Shown piece after piece: positions 23,117 to 34,987 of a DNA stretch of 64,000 nucleotides. The notes under the pieces were generated by a model. That model ran no database searches and was not told the origin of the DNA. It saw nothing but the letters and a program-made list of their open reading frames with translations. The translations under genes were made by a program, and so were the position numbers. The DNA comes from Agelas oroides (taxonomy: Eukaryota; Porifera; Demospongiae; Agelasida; Agelasidae): the NCBI GenBank assembly GCA_949130485.1, contig OX422185.1, positions 401,501 through 465,500 on the forward strand. The letters run 5' to 3'. Position 1 is the stretch's first letter. Each line of letters starts with the position of its first letter.

Positions 23117-23870
23117 CTGTATTGTAGTTCAATTTACAGTTCACTTGCTGAGACAATATCTAATGTAATATTAAGGGTGGTTGGAACTAACAACTGTGTG
23201 CATCCAAAAGAATGTTGTCATAAAACAACCTGGGCAATTATTATTTTGATGACCCCAATCCACTGGAAGAAACAGTAGCTGCATTTACTTGCACCAAGAT
23301 TACTGTCCACAAGAGACAGCTCTTTCTCAAAGGGTGCTTGTTTCATACAACCAACACCGCATATGTGTCCCCAACCACTCTTAATGAAAGCACTTACAAT
23401 TTACCAATGACAAGGAGTGGAGGTTAGGTAGTCATATTGATGTGATAAACCGCTGGACAATGTTTCCATGCTACAAGGTAAGCGTAAGCTTCATTTCATT
23501 TATGCATGTAATGTGAGTCAGTATCTGTGTGCATACTAAGAACGTGTGCACAAAATTTGTCTATACATGCAAACAGTTGGCATAGTGCATTATCTCCTCA
23601 GCCACAGAAATGATCTCAAAGTTGAGCATATGTACAGCATCACTGAAGAACTCATAGAAGACTCTACAACACAATTGCATACTTTTCTCACTCACAATTG
23701 TAGCACTATGTTATACATACACTCACTCACTGACCTCTTCATCATCAGTAAACCAGCACGAACTTCTGTCATCTGTGATAATACTGGTCCCCATGGCAGA
23801 GTCTGTATCAATGTCGTGTGTTGTCAGTGCTGCCTGAAACACTTGGACCCTCAGTTCTGCAACAGGTTCT

Positions 23871-24830
23871 ACAAGAAAGTTTTCATCAATATTCAAAACG
23901 TAGAATTTATGAATGTCCCCCGGTCTTTGGGCCAATCAGTGATGATGATCATGCTCTTTTAGATATAAAAGTAGATTCAGCATACGAGCAATTCACTGTG
24001 GAAGAGCTAGAGAATTTTCAATACAGACTTAGTAAACTATTCTGTGTTTCACCACAAAGTGTCTTGCGTCTCTGTCGAGTGGAAGAAGGGTGTCTGCAGC
24101 TCATCTTCCAGGTGCCCTCATTTGTGCAGCAGGAGATATTTCCACTGTCCAGTGAGCAAGAGAGGGCCCTGGCAGCAGAGGGTGTGATCAGATTGACCTG
24201 CAGAGACTACCATTTTGCTGCCAAGGTATGTATTTTAATGTGCAGTCGCATGTCACTGTTGTATGACCAAAGCCCTGGGTTCAATCCTCAAGACTGTCAG
24301 CTTTCCTCTATTTCAACTCACACCATTGACCAGTGTAGTCATGTCTCTAGTGTACGACCAAAGCTACCTACATATAGATGAATGCAAGAGCTGGTGAGTG
24401 CAACTCAGAGCATTGGCAGTTCTGGCCTAAGGCCCTGGGTTTAATCCTCAGTGGCTGTCAGCTTTTCACTTTCCTCTATTTCAACCATTGAGTAAATGTG
24501 CATTGTTCTTTCCATTCATAGGGAGATGAGAATGGATCTGAACCAGAAGACACTGGTAAGCCGAGAATACTGCACTGGGGTTGTAGAGTGTAGACGTACA
24601 AATTCACTGACTCGCTACCATACCTTTTGTACTACTAGCTATTGGGAAAAGCTGGGTCGGGCAGAAAATTGATTTTGCAGTCGATGCACCTTATGTGTAA
24701 AAACAAACCACTTCTAGGTATTTATACTAACTCCAGATTGAGCTTCGTGGCATGCGCTAGTGCACTTTATTGTAAATCAGTGAATATCTCATTTCATTTC
24801 AGCAGCTTTGACATGACCTTTCCATTTAGC
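23871..24830 (+). pseudogene. Inverted segment of gene B: half sponge module, micro-exon and intron
   Basis: Read on the plus strand it runs SKRRIYECPPVFGPISDDD, LRLCRVEEGCLQLIFQVP and CRDYHFAAK, a donor AAG|GTATGT, an intron, the micro-exon 24522-24555, and an intron that matches the gene A intron (7039-7402, reversed) up to the acceptor-like CCTTTCCATTTAG near 24830. The breakpoints fall inside the module-coding exon and at an intron-exon border. Confidence 0.75.
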
Positions 24831-26640
24831 TTCTGCCAATTTAGTAACTGTGGCCCCGTGCAGTTAACCCAAATAAATAGTTCCCAATCCTACAGATTTT
24901 TGCCATGGTGTTTTGTTCTTAAAGTCATAAAAAGTTTTCTAAATAACACCATCCCTACATCTTGTGAACAATTTAGACTATAGCTATAGCTACTTACTGT
25001 CAAACTATTGTTGTAATGGTGTCTTACGACTTGGTACTATGCGACCTCTAAGTCTACGGAGAAGTTTTCGGTGAACAGTAGTAGTCCTGTGAACTGGGAG
25101 CAGCTGAGCAACCACACATTCTAGCAGCTGCTTCCTCTAGCACAGGAGTTTTGAATGTTGACATTTACAAATTTTATTCTATGTTTATAAATGCTACAAA
25201 TATGGTATAAATTATAGATGACTAATGAATCAATAATAGACAGTAACTGTATACAGTTATCTAATCTGTGGTTAATTAACAGGGTTGCCTCACTTGCAGC
25301 TCATTATGTAACATACATTATATTACTGGAGGTTGATATAACCTCAGTTGCAAGACCTTGGCCCATACCACCTCCCAATTTTAGGGTTACATCTTTCACG
25401 TACTCAAAGTTCTAAGGCATGAATACTTATGTGACAATACATGACTACTAGCTGCCCAGAGGTTGAATTGAGAATAGGCCTAAGAAATTTGACTTGGTTC
25501 ACTAGACCATCTCTCAACTGGAGGGGCATGTGTGGCTGCATAGGCACAAGACTATTCTACAATCTCCATTGTAAGTGTGGAGTCAAGAATGTTCAGAATG
25601 TAATCCACAAGTCATGAATAATAAAGTTAATTATGAATACTTGAGTCATGAAGTGATGTATATAGTGTGCTTGTGTACTTCTAGTTATCATGAACTGTTC
25701 AATGTCTGCATCTCATCTGACATAAAGTGCCATGACAAAGTGAAACTTCCATGTCATAAATGAAAAAATTACTTGACCAGTAGGGGTAATCACTTATAGA
25801 AGTGTTTGTGACTGGGATCAAATCAAGTGATCAACGTTCTTTTAAGAGCTGATCAAGGAATCACGATTAATGGCAAAAGGTGATCAACAAGTTTCCCAAT
25901 GCTGTGTGTGACATCGTGCAATGTCTACTCTAGCTCCTACTTACAGTCTAAGAATGATTATACGAATGCTTCATGTGCTGTCAAGAATGTTCAGAATGCA
26001 ATCAGCAAGTCATGAATAATGATATGCTATATTTGCTGAGTCATGATGCAATACATTGGCCATGGTGTACTAAATTAAATGCTTCTGCATGGACCTTGAT
26101 TGAAAGGACTCCCATGACAGAATGTCGATTAATAGGAGTCATGGTAGAAGTGGTTCTTTATAACTTTAAAGGTTATCTTTGCTAAAACTGTATTTGAGCA
26201 CACGTGTGGCACTTGTAAAATTTAGCTACTCATCAACATTGACAACAAGTACCTTTCAAGTAGAACACACAAATCTAATATCAAATCAACTAATTATATA
26301 AACTAGCTATAGTTATTACACAAACTGCTGGACCAATAGTGAGGATGAGCCACATACTGCCCACTGAAGAAGTGCTTGTGACCAGGATCAAAACTTTTTA
26401 AGAAGGGATCAAGATGACCTCCAAGGAACAGAGCTCAGCAGATCAACCAGTTCTCCAAATACTAAGATAGTCTCGTATGATCAGACCCTATACCCAGTAG
26501 AGTCTGGTCACGTGAGAGTAATACTAAAATACTAAGGTCACTATTTTGTCACTCAAACCACTTGATCAATAGCTGCAAGGTAAATGCAAAAGACACAATT
26601 ATTAAGTGATCATTCATGATCAGAAGCTTTGCTGTCTTAA
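24831..26640. repeat. Non-coding duplicated flank (paralogue of parts of 10120-14260)
   Basis: No gene is seen. Stretches 25160-25440, 25470-25790, 25790-26110 and 26400-26640 match 10120-10390, 12430-12720, 13260-13580 and 14040-14250 in the same order. For example CTCCAAATACTAAGA and CTCGTATGATCAGACCCTAT occur in both. Base 25020-25090 also resembles 39648-39715. Confidence 0.65.
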
Positions 26641-27653
26641 GGTGGCACGGTCGTCACTCGGCGGAGGTTAACGAAAACATAAACCTGGGTTACAGTCAGG
26701 ACCAGGGTTACTCCTAGTTCCAGGATTAGGGTTTGCTTTAGGGCAATCTTGCTTTGCCTAATTTTAAAAAGGGTTTTAGTAGCTCATTAATATATTCATG
26801 AACCCCAAATTGCCACTCGATGGACGCATCTACACGCTCACTGTAGGTAGCGTCCCAACCACCAATGTATCTCAAAACAATCTATGCCAGCTTTTGTTCA
26901 AAGCTACTCTCAAAGTCAGGCTAGACTCATGTTTGTCACTACTCTTGGAATGGACAACTTTGACTGCACCAAAATGAATGCACATTTTAAAAAATTCACA
27001 GCTTGTCTACAGGAGGGGCTCATTCACGAGTGGAAGCAAGCATTACTAGCCCCACCTCTCTCCCTTATGTCGCTAAACAACTCACGGCTCTGTTCCACAC
27101 ACAGCCACCGTTCAGCTCCCTTGGCTGTCAGACTGTAGCACCAACGATAAATTGCGTATTCTAGTTAAAACCCATCCCAGCACTTGAAGCACCTGGCCAC
27201 GGTCACCAACTAGGCTAGGCATACGGCCGCGAGACCTGGGCCTACTCAACAAACACAGTCTTGGCCACTGTGGCCTTTCTGCTTCTTCTAGACGCAAGCT
27301 TGCTTTCACAAGCAGACATTACGCACTACTCACAGCTACTGACACTACAGCACTCTACTAAACTCCTTCTTTTTTTTTTTTTTTTTTTTTTTTTAAGTCG
27401 ATCTAAGCTTATCTTCAAAGTTCCGACCACCACATGAAGGGTGCCGCCAGGCCACATCTTAACTAACTTAATTATAAACTGATTATTGGATGGCAATGCC
27501 GACAGGAAACGGGGAAAATCCCCAATTTTACGGACCGTGAACGCTTTGAGACTCTCAAAACGGACTGTGCGCTAAAATTTTAACAAGACAAAGAAGTCTA
27601 TCAGCTTGGATTCCAGGTTTGTTGACCTTAAAAATCCAGGGTACTGTGCCACC
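26641..27653. mobile_element. 1.0-kb TTAA-flanked element (piggyBac-like target duplication)
   Basis: The element begins GGTGGCACGGT and ends ACTGTGCCACC, inverted ends of about 11 bp with one or two mismatches. TTAA is present on both sides (26637-26640 and 27654-27657). The paralogous site at about 14252 reads CTGTCTTAATCCCG with a single TTAA and no insert. It contains a 27-base T run (27368-27394) and no transposase frame, so it is non-autonomous. TTAA duplication is typical of the piggyBac superfamily. Confidence 0.8.
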
Positions 27654-27693
27654 TTAATCCCGGTCACAAACCCTTTTCTACGATAAGTTACTA

Positions 27694-28438
27694 TAAATGG
27701 TCACTAGAACTAGCCAATAAGGGCAAACCTACCTGGTGTTTTCATGCAAATAAATTGCTCACTCAGATCAACCTAGGACACTTAAATCCAAATAATGTAA
27801 CTAGCTTGTCTCCTAAGGAATTTCAAACCATAGTCATCACTAAATTAACTGATAAAGCAAACCACAAATGGAGAATGCGAATCTGGGACCATAACACCTA
27901 CTGTACAGACTCAGGGGGTAGGCTACATAACTATAGAGTTATAAAACAACAACCTAGGCCAGAGTGCTACATTAGTGGTATTCTGTGCAGGGGTCACCGG
28001 TGGGTCATGGCTGCCCTCCGAGGGGGTTGTCTCCCACTTCACATTGAGACAGGCCGATATAGGGCACCAAAAACACCATACCACCTCCTGACCTGCAGAT
28101 TGTGTTCATCAGACACTGTTGAAACTGAATTTCATTTTGTTATGTTGTGTCCAGCTTCAGATCATTTACGTTCTACCTTTTTCAGTTGCCTATCCGACTT
28201 AGATAACTCTTTTACCTCCCTTACCCTTATTGATAAATTTAAGTACATCCTTAGTGCAAATAATCATTGTAGAATAATTGGGAAACATTTGTATAACCTG
28301 TATAAAACTAGAATCCAGCTTTTAAATCTGTAATATCTGTATACTTAACCATTATTTTGTACCCGTTTGTAGTGACTCATAGGCCTAATCAGGCCGGGCA
28401 TCTCGCGTGTCACTCTAATAAAATATTTCACTCATTCA
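27694..28438 (+). mobile_element. 5'-truncated non-LTR retrotransposon (ORF2 C-terminus)
   Basis: An open frame of about 210 codons ending at 28333 has the C-terminal pattern of LINE ORF2 proteins: YISGILCRGHRW, LPLHIETGRYR, and the zinc-knuckle-like CRLC with EFHFVMLCP. The stop is followed by a short 3' region ending AATAAAATATTTCACTC. The paralogous region near 14288 lacks it (it runs straight from ACTACCCCTGAATC), so it is an insertion. The reverse transcriptase part is absent, as expected for 5' truncation. Confidence 0.8.
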
Positions 28439-28494
28439 TATACCCCTGAATCTAGTCATTTTACCCCAAACTGGGTCATAACTACCTTCTTTCC

Positions 28495-29059
28495 CTGTAG
28501 GGCCAGGATTTCTCTCCACATCTCCTGCCATCAGCAGTAGTGCCAGCACCACTGCACACACCTCCAGCAATAAGCATACACCAACAACGCCCGTATCCGT
28601 ATTTTCTCTTACCTCCGCACTCGGGAGAGAGCCGCCCGCTTTCAACTTAGGACCCGATGCCTTGCCACACCCACACCTCCTAATGGGACGCCTGCGGAAC
28701 GTATAGCCCAGTATCAGAGACAGAGAGACGACCGCCATGCAGCCCTGAAGCAGAAGAGGCGTGCTGTTCATGACCTCCCCCACCCCCCATCTGGCCGCCC
28801 TCCACTGGACCAGTAGCTGGCGGCAGGTGCATCGAGACTGGCGGCAGTTGTTGAGTCCGATTCGACCTCGCCACGTAGCGAGATCAATCCCCATTTCTAC
28901 CTCCGTCAGATCTTCGATTACAGAACGCAAAGAAACTCGCACAGTCACACTGTCAGTAACCACCAGAATACCTTCTGCCACTCCTACGCTCTCGAGATGG
29001 TTCGAAGGGGGTGGGGCTAGATTCCCATCCAGCAGTGCAATGCAGGTTGCTGGCGCCAT
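28495..29059 (-). pseudogene. 2A-signal exon, copy 3, with lost splice donor
   Basis: The frame from Met at 29059 keeps both hydrophobic segments and GDVERNPGP. The position of the donor used in copies 1 and 2 now reads CAG|GGAAAG (GT changed to GG at 28493-28494). Without splicing, translation would continue about 20 residues to a stop near 28436. It sits upstream of broken gene B in the position copy 2 occupies relative to gene A. The 2A peptide itself is unchanged. Confidence 0.65.
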
Positions 29060-29462
29060 TCGTGAATTCTGCGTTTTCTGTGAATCATTCTTGTACGTTT
29101 GAAGTGCAACTCTACTGTACTGAGTCCAACAGATAGTTGTAAGAGAGGCTATAGCAATGGTACTCCAGCTTTATTCCTTTCTATACATATGAATTTAAGC
29201 GAATGATTCAAAGCAACCTCACCATATCAATAAGATGTAAATATAAGTCATGTTCTCAAACTGCAGAGCAGAGTCAGCAGATGGCCTACCCTGTGGTGCT
29301 CTTATCCTAAACAGTGCATGTGTTTGATCTGAATCTGACCAATGGAACTGACCTGTAGAAGACTGCACTGGCTATGGGTTACTGGGATTTAACTTGCTTG
29401 GCAACCCACTTATCACAGATTCAATTTTTTCAGACACAACAGAACAACTCACTGAATCCTGT
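29060..29462. other. Spacer between 2A exon copy 3 and the 13-kb element
   Basis: I see no gene, repeat or RNA here that I can support. Confidence 0.5.
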
Positions 29463-29472
29463 ACTGTAAAAA

Positions 29473-29640
29473 GTAGGGTGTGCATGGCACACCTTAGCTG
29501 CTGTCACACCATTGGTGTGTCACCCATAAAAGTGTGCAAATCACACTTTTTGCAAAGAAGGTGTGTATATCACACCATTTAAATAGGTGTGCAAAGTACT
29601 TAAGTGTGCCATGGTTTATTAAGGTGTTCCATGCACACCA
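29473..29640. repeat. Left subterminal GTGTG-N6-CACAC motif cluster
   Basis: GTGTGCATGGCACAC, GTGTGCAAATCACAC and GTGTGTATATCACAC alternate with half-sites such as GGTGTGTCACCC. Each is an imperfect palindrome with a 5-6 nt centre. Confidence 0.8.
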
Positions 29641-30380
29641 ATTTTGATTATACAGGTGCATGCATACCACACCACATCTATCAACAATTTGGTCAGGCTG
29701 ATTGTTGCATGCATGGACAGAAAGCAGCAGTCACTAAACTATATATGTCTGTGTTAGCCACCCAACACTGAAGGAGTACACTCAGTAAGATCCTCTGCTA
29801 TCAATGGTATAGTATTATTTTCACATGGAACTGGTTTTCAGTGCAGTGTACAGGATTGGTACAAATAGAATCAAAATTAGTATCATTGTCATAAACTGCA
29901 AAACAATTGTACAGTAGTGCAAATTAAGCAGTTTTAAGTTTGTCTTTCTGTTTTTATCCCGCTGCTGTTGAAAGAGTGTCCTGCATATTTGCAACATCTT
30001 GTTAGTATATAAAAACATGGATGGCATCGGTATGTAGTCACAATGTTCAAGACAGCACTACTTACAATATATCCGGTTCATTTACTCGACCAGGTGGTAA
30101 GCTGTCAGCACCAGGTGGGGTTACATTGTCTGTTTCACTACTGCAATTTAAAATGGGTTGATCACAACCACCTACAATTAATGTAAAGAAAGTGTAGAGC
30201 TCACCTTTGTGCCTCGGCATCTGTGAATTGCACCATTTGGTAAATTTCGTTGGATTCAATAGCTGCCATTTTACCACATGGCATTTTGTCTAATCATGTG
30301 GTTTAGGAATTTCCCACTGTTGATACAGTGCATCATTAACAATCACCTATGGTAGACGTTTGTGGTTCCATATATGGTAT

Positions 30381-31012
30381 ATGGCCAGCTGTCCTCTACT
30401 GCTTGACACAAAGACCGTGACTTTTCATGGAGAAGTAATAGATATGGATGCTGCAGCATGGATAGCAGCTGGCTGGGATCCAGATGATGCTTTAGTTCTG
30501 GTGAGTTAATATAAATAGAGACTGTGCATGTCTTATATGTAGCTACTGGAATCATATACTTATCCTATTTAGAGCACATACTCATGCAAAGTGGAAGACA
30601 CTCCAGTGGTGGGAGAAACTGTCCACAATTTTCAGGTGTATCATGCCGAGAATGAAGATTTCAAGGCAAGTAGTTACCTAGGTGATTATGCCTAGCTAGC
30701 GAATGCAAGCTAACAACTATACACACATAATTTTCTCACACAGGATCCAGGCTTACGGAAAATTCAAGGTCATAAACTTGATACCTCATTTAAGAAGCAG
30801 TCAACTGCAAAAAGAAGAGGGATAAAGCACTAAATGATGCGTTGCACTATCGCACTCTTGTGGAGAAGTTGGAAACAGATATAAGAGAAGTAAAATCTAC
30901 CATGCATTACAGAGTTGCTGCTGTACGTGACTTTTGGAGGAACAGTGTCCTTGAAAGTCGCAGTAGATCTGGTGCAATTCTGAAAAAGGCACTAACCAAA
31001 CACAAGAACTAG
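30381..31012 (+). CDS. Small coiled-coil gene inside the 13-kb element (one frameshift)
   Basis: Proposed exons are 30381-30500 (start MASCPLLLDTKTVTFHGEV), 30573-30665 (STYSCKVEDTPVVGETVH) and 30744-31012. Exon 2 would end in a GC donor (AAG|GCAAGT). The last exon needs a 1-nt shift at the A-rich GCAAAAAGAAG near 30815 to continue into a charged helical region (KKRDKALNDALHYR, LVEKLETDIREVKS) ending FWRNSVLESRSRSG and ALTKHKN. I recall FWRNxxxExRSRSG-type tails from small proteins accompanying sponge and cnidarian transposons, so it may be an element-encoded accessory protein; this is inference. About 160 aa if the shift is a sequencing error. Confidence 0.5.
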
Positions 31013-31214
31013 AATATGCATGGTTATAGCATAGCCAACACAACACTAATTAAATTCATCACTCATACTGATGGTGTTTCCTAAGTAGCTATAACTAGTC
31101 CTATACATGCATGTGATTACCCACCACATAAAACACTATATATCAAGTCCTCACACGTGTGAATGGACATATGCATAGCCAGTATGGTATGCTATAATTA
31201 TTCATTATACAATA

Positions 31215-34200
31215 TTACATGAAGTCAATAAGTTGATACTTAAGGGGTACATAAAAGAAATGAGGTCGAGTTGAAATTACATAGGCAGTCAACACCGCAT
31301 GGTCATAGAGATTGGCTTGTTTACAAACTGTATATTCCACTGGACGTTGTGCTTGTGTTTGATAAGCATGAAAATGATGTGAAAAGCATTCAGTTATAAG
31401 TGTTTCGCAGATAAGGTAGTACATGTCGGTATGAAATACAATGATATCTTTCACTATACCAAATCTGGGAACAAGGTCCACGCCAAGAACTACAATACTT
31501 CCTTGCTTGTAGGTAGTCCCGCAAACTTCAATCCATGAAACTCTACCATGATAATAAACAAATCACAGTTACCACCAAGCAACAAGAAGAATACTTCCAA
31601 ATAGTGCACACTACCTTAATATAACCTTTTGTATTGTCATACAATACATACCTTGTTAACTCAGTTTCTTCATCAATGTCAGAAAATTCTGCCAATACTG
31701 CTTCCTTCTACTTCAACGTATTGACAATAGATGTCGTTACTGTATTTGGGATTGACCAACACACATGCACCATACATGATGTATATTATTTCAGGAATAC
31801 ATGAAGGCAGTGAGGAGCATGTAATTCACATTCATGAGTGCCATCAAAATCCAATTTCAAGCTGTACCAATTATAAATTTTGGATTTGGATGGTTCCAGA
31901 GTTACAGGCATGATGGCTCATAAGCTCACGGTGTACATGCATGTACCTGTTCCTGTTCTACTCTCTTTGCAGAAGGGGCTGTGGTCACTGTCACTATTGA
32001 AATAATAGCAGACCAACTCCTGGTGACGAAATGCCATAGTCTTTGAGATGTTCTTGAAATTCTTCACTCGATGTGCCAAATCTTTGAACATGTTATGCTT
32101 GCCTTCAAATCGCATACACCAGAAGCGGACCAATGGGCCATACCTACACATAAATATACAAGAAAAATGCAAACATTGTAGTAGTCATGTATATATAATG
32201 ACCACTCCCACTGTCACACTCCACACATGCTTACTTGCACATTATCTCAGGGAAATGCACCATGTAGTGCATTTTTGGAGTTAGTCGACAAGAAGGATAA
32301 AGTCATTTGAACTCTTTGTGGTGATCGTTGATTGTCATTCTCAGGTAAGCAGCCCAGTCTTTGGAGACCACTGGTGCTAGACAGTAATCCACATGCAATT
32401 GAAAGAAGCAGTAAAAAGTTGTCCCAATGGGGATTACTTTCCTCAATTTTCTCCCCAATCATGAGTGGAAGTAGCCTAGCCAAGCACCACATTTGTGTTG
32501 CTGCAAAACAACAACAACAACTAAGCATGCTTATAAGGACATACCATAAGAAACTTCATATTATACTAGCATACCAGTTTGTTTTAGTGAATGGTTGCGA
32601 GATGTTAGGGTAGAGTGAGCAATTGGTGTTGGCTTGTTGCAGGCATCGAGACCTGCATATGCAAAGGACTCCACTGCTTCATTAATCTCTGAAAGGCATA
32701 TAGTTTTCGTGCTAATGAGATGTTTCATTAGCTCTTTTACTTCCAGTGGCAGAGCACCCTCCAAAACATCATGCATCACATCAGGAACAAGTCCTTCTGT
32801 AACATGGAAATACCTAGATGTATTGAGGACAGAATCCCGGTTTATTCCAAAAGTTGTAGCATAATGGTCATGTAAAGGGCCATCAAGTGATGAACACTGA
32901 GCAGCATGAGTTTCCCTGGTTCTTGGCTGGAAGGCTTCAGATACAAACTGAGATAAAAAGAACACAATGTCATAGTAAAGTTTTCACCAGTGGACCACTG
33001 CAAAGCTGTTTCCTGGGGCTAACCACCAGACAGTGTGTCTGGTGGTTAGCCCCAGGAAACAGCTTTGCAACACCTTGAATAGCAATTACAATATTCATAG
33101 TGCCAATCTATATATAGACAAACCCAAGCCATAATATGGTACACACTTCATTTTGAATTTCTGGTGAGAACATTGGCCACAATTAACAGTGTAACAAACA
33201 AAATAAAAACATACCTACCTCAGATTGCATGTCATCATCTACTGCCACGCATTGTCTACACTTCCGCAAAGCACTTGCTAGAGCTTTGTATCCCCCAAGA
33301 TATTGGGTTGCAAGATTATCTCCTGGAATGAGAGCAAACTGCCATTGAATGTGTACTCAGTTTCACCAAGTTGAAAAGTAACACTGGCATCCTGAATAGT
33401 GAATACAAGTAGAATGTCACTAGACACTCCTGATTTCAATACAAATTTTAAAAGCTTGCCTTCTCAAGCTGCTTGACATCTTTCATGACATTCTCAAGTA
33501 TTTGGTCTGCACCATAACGTTGAAGTACTGATGACTTTGTGATAGCGAGGAGTTGAATGCACTTCAAGGTTGAGCGGTACATAGGCTAGAGAAATATTCC
33601 CAAGAGTATAGTAGAAAAGAGCTGTGAAATGTGATGCAGATTCACATTATGGTGTACAATGAAAATTTCTGAAAAAGCATACACAAATACTCTCAAAACT
33701 TTTGTTGTCTGGTTACGTATTTTAAGCACACTTATACAATGTGAAGTGTACAGATTTGTGTTGCCACACATAACTTACCCAGTTTATGTTTCTTTGCCCT
33801 TGACCCTATAGAGGGTTGCACACTTCAACATGATCATAGTATGCCATTATCTGCAGAGCTTGATGATCTTGTGAGAAAAGAGGGTGTGACTGATAAGCAG
33901 TTCCATCGCAGTAGTCAGCTAGTAATCCATCATGTCGTTGGTGCCCTCTCAAAACCTATATACATAACATCAACACTTTAAATTACCAGACACTATACTC
34001 ACATTAAGTGCATTTTCCCTATTGACTGTTAAGTGCTGGTTTGTGTGCAGTACTAGCTAAACTCGAATTAAAGCACACACAAACTGCAACTTACCGTTAT
34101 GCACACTAACTCACTATTAGGCACTCAACTCCTTCTTGTGGAGGTATAAATGCATGCACTTAACAATATGTAAAGTATACTATAAATACTTACGTACCTC

Positions 34201-34987
34201 TTCCAAAATGAAAGGGTCTGAGAGAAGCTGCTTTAATGAGGACAGAAGTGGGACTTCGTAAACATAGTCAATACTTTTAGAGTCGGAACTCATTTCTATA
34301 AATGTTTGATCATGACCAAGTCTTCGATAACAGACAGTCATTCTATAAATAGCCATTCTCTCAAGCTCTCGAAAAGGCTGTTGGAGCACTTACCACAAAA
34401 CCCATTTTCTCTCTGTAGAAATTCTTCCGAACAAACTCACTGTGTAGACCTTGAAAAGGTGTTGTAAGACTGGGCTTTTGAAAGATTGCAGCAAGCTCTG
34501 CATCAAATTCTAACCCCTTGTGCTGTAGGGTAGTACTAATGGATTCTTGCAGCAACTGGATTCTACTGTCCAGCAAGATAGTAATGTCTCCAATAAGGTC
34601 GTCAAGTGCAGTTTTGGAAACTTTTCGTACTGCTGTAGCTTTCAACAGAAACAGTGCTCATTGTTTCTTTTCGTCAATATGAGCTGGATGTGTAGTTGTG
34701 TCACTGCTACTACAAGTATAGTCATCAATTTCAATAGGTTCAAAAAGTTGAACTTCCGATGCAGATGAAACGGTAGTAACTTCAAGCACTTCGCGGTGCT
34801 TTTGGTACATATGCTTCTTGTATGAATGGTAATTGCAGTACGAACGTGGACAACCTTGTATGCCACAGGTGACATGAAAGTTAGCTTCATGTGCGTGAAC
34901 CGCTCCGATATGTCGCAGTACACCCTTCAGAATACGTGCTGCAAACGAATGGCATAAAGGGCATCGCCACGACCGTGAGGATGCCAT
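31215..34987 (-). pseudogene. C2H2 zinc-finger, transposase-like gene with stops and frameshifts
   Basis: Starting at Met 34987 (MASSRSWRCPLCHSF) there are two C2H2-type fingers (CPLC...H...H, then CGIQGCPRSYCNYHSYKKH). An in-frame TGA at about 34658 interrupts an otherwise continuous exon that resumes with KATAVRKVSKTALDDLI. Later pieces in order: PFRELERMAIYRMTVCYRRL (34377-34198, after a shift), HDGLLADYCDGTAYQSHPLF and YYDHVEVCNP (about 33955-33810), MYRSTLKCIQLLAI (about 33585-33458), GDNLATQYLGGYKALAS (about 33320), DGPLHDHYATTFGINRDS and VPDVMHDVLEGALP (about 32950-32570), MWCLARLLPLMIG (about 32500), RFWCMRFEGKHN (about 32150), and a C-terminus ending at 31215. MHDVLEG-type proteins are transposon-derived (tnp2-like); the family name is my inference. 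At least four lesions make it non-functional. Confidence 0.65.
32999..33069. repeat. Perfect 34-bp hairpin with 3-nt loop
   Basis: Arms 32999-33032 (TGCAAAGCTGTTTCCTGGGG...) and 33036-33069 (...CCCCAGGAAACAGCTTTGCA) are exact complements around GTG. It lies in an intron of the transposase-like pseudogene. Confidence 0.9.

Larger units (their letters stand above)
19086..23868. repeat. Segmental duplication, copy 2 (paralogue of about 2625-7038)
   Basis: It is collinear with copy 1 from TGAGTGAGTTTTGT onwards, through the poly-C/CA tract (20904-20946, longer than in copy 1), to the ankyrin exon and the following linker exon. No gene is seen from 19086 to 21826. Confidence 0.85.
21827..24830 (-). 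pseudogene. Gene B: broken duplicate of gene A (ankyrin and linker exons plus an inverted middle)
   Basis: The last two exons are intact on the minus strand: 21827-23116 (429 aa, about 11 ankyrin repeats) and 23735-23868 (EPVAELRVQVFQAALTTHDI). Directly beside the latter's acceptor, 23871-24830 carries the next expected exons in the opposite orientation. These are the second half of the sponge module (SKRRIYECPPVFG to YHFAAK) and the 34-nt micro-exon at 24522-24555. The death-domain exon and the first half of the module are missing. A 1-nt shift separates the remnant of NYKK from FHQYSKRR. The upstream 2A exon (28495-29059) lacks its donor. The gene is therefore very likely dead, although the ankyrin frame has stayed open, which suggests the damage is recent. 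Confidence 0.75.
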
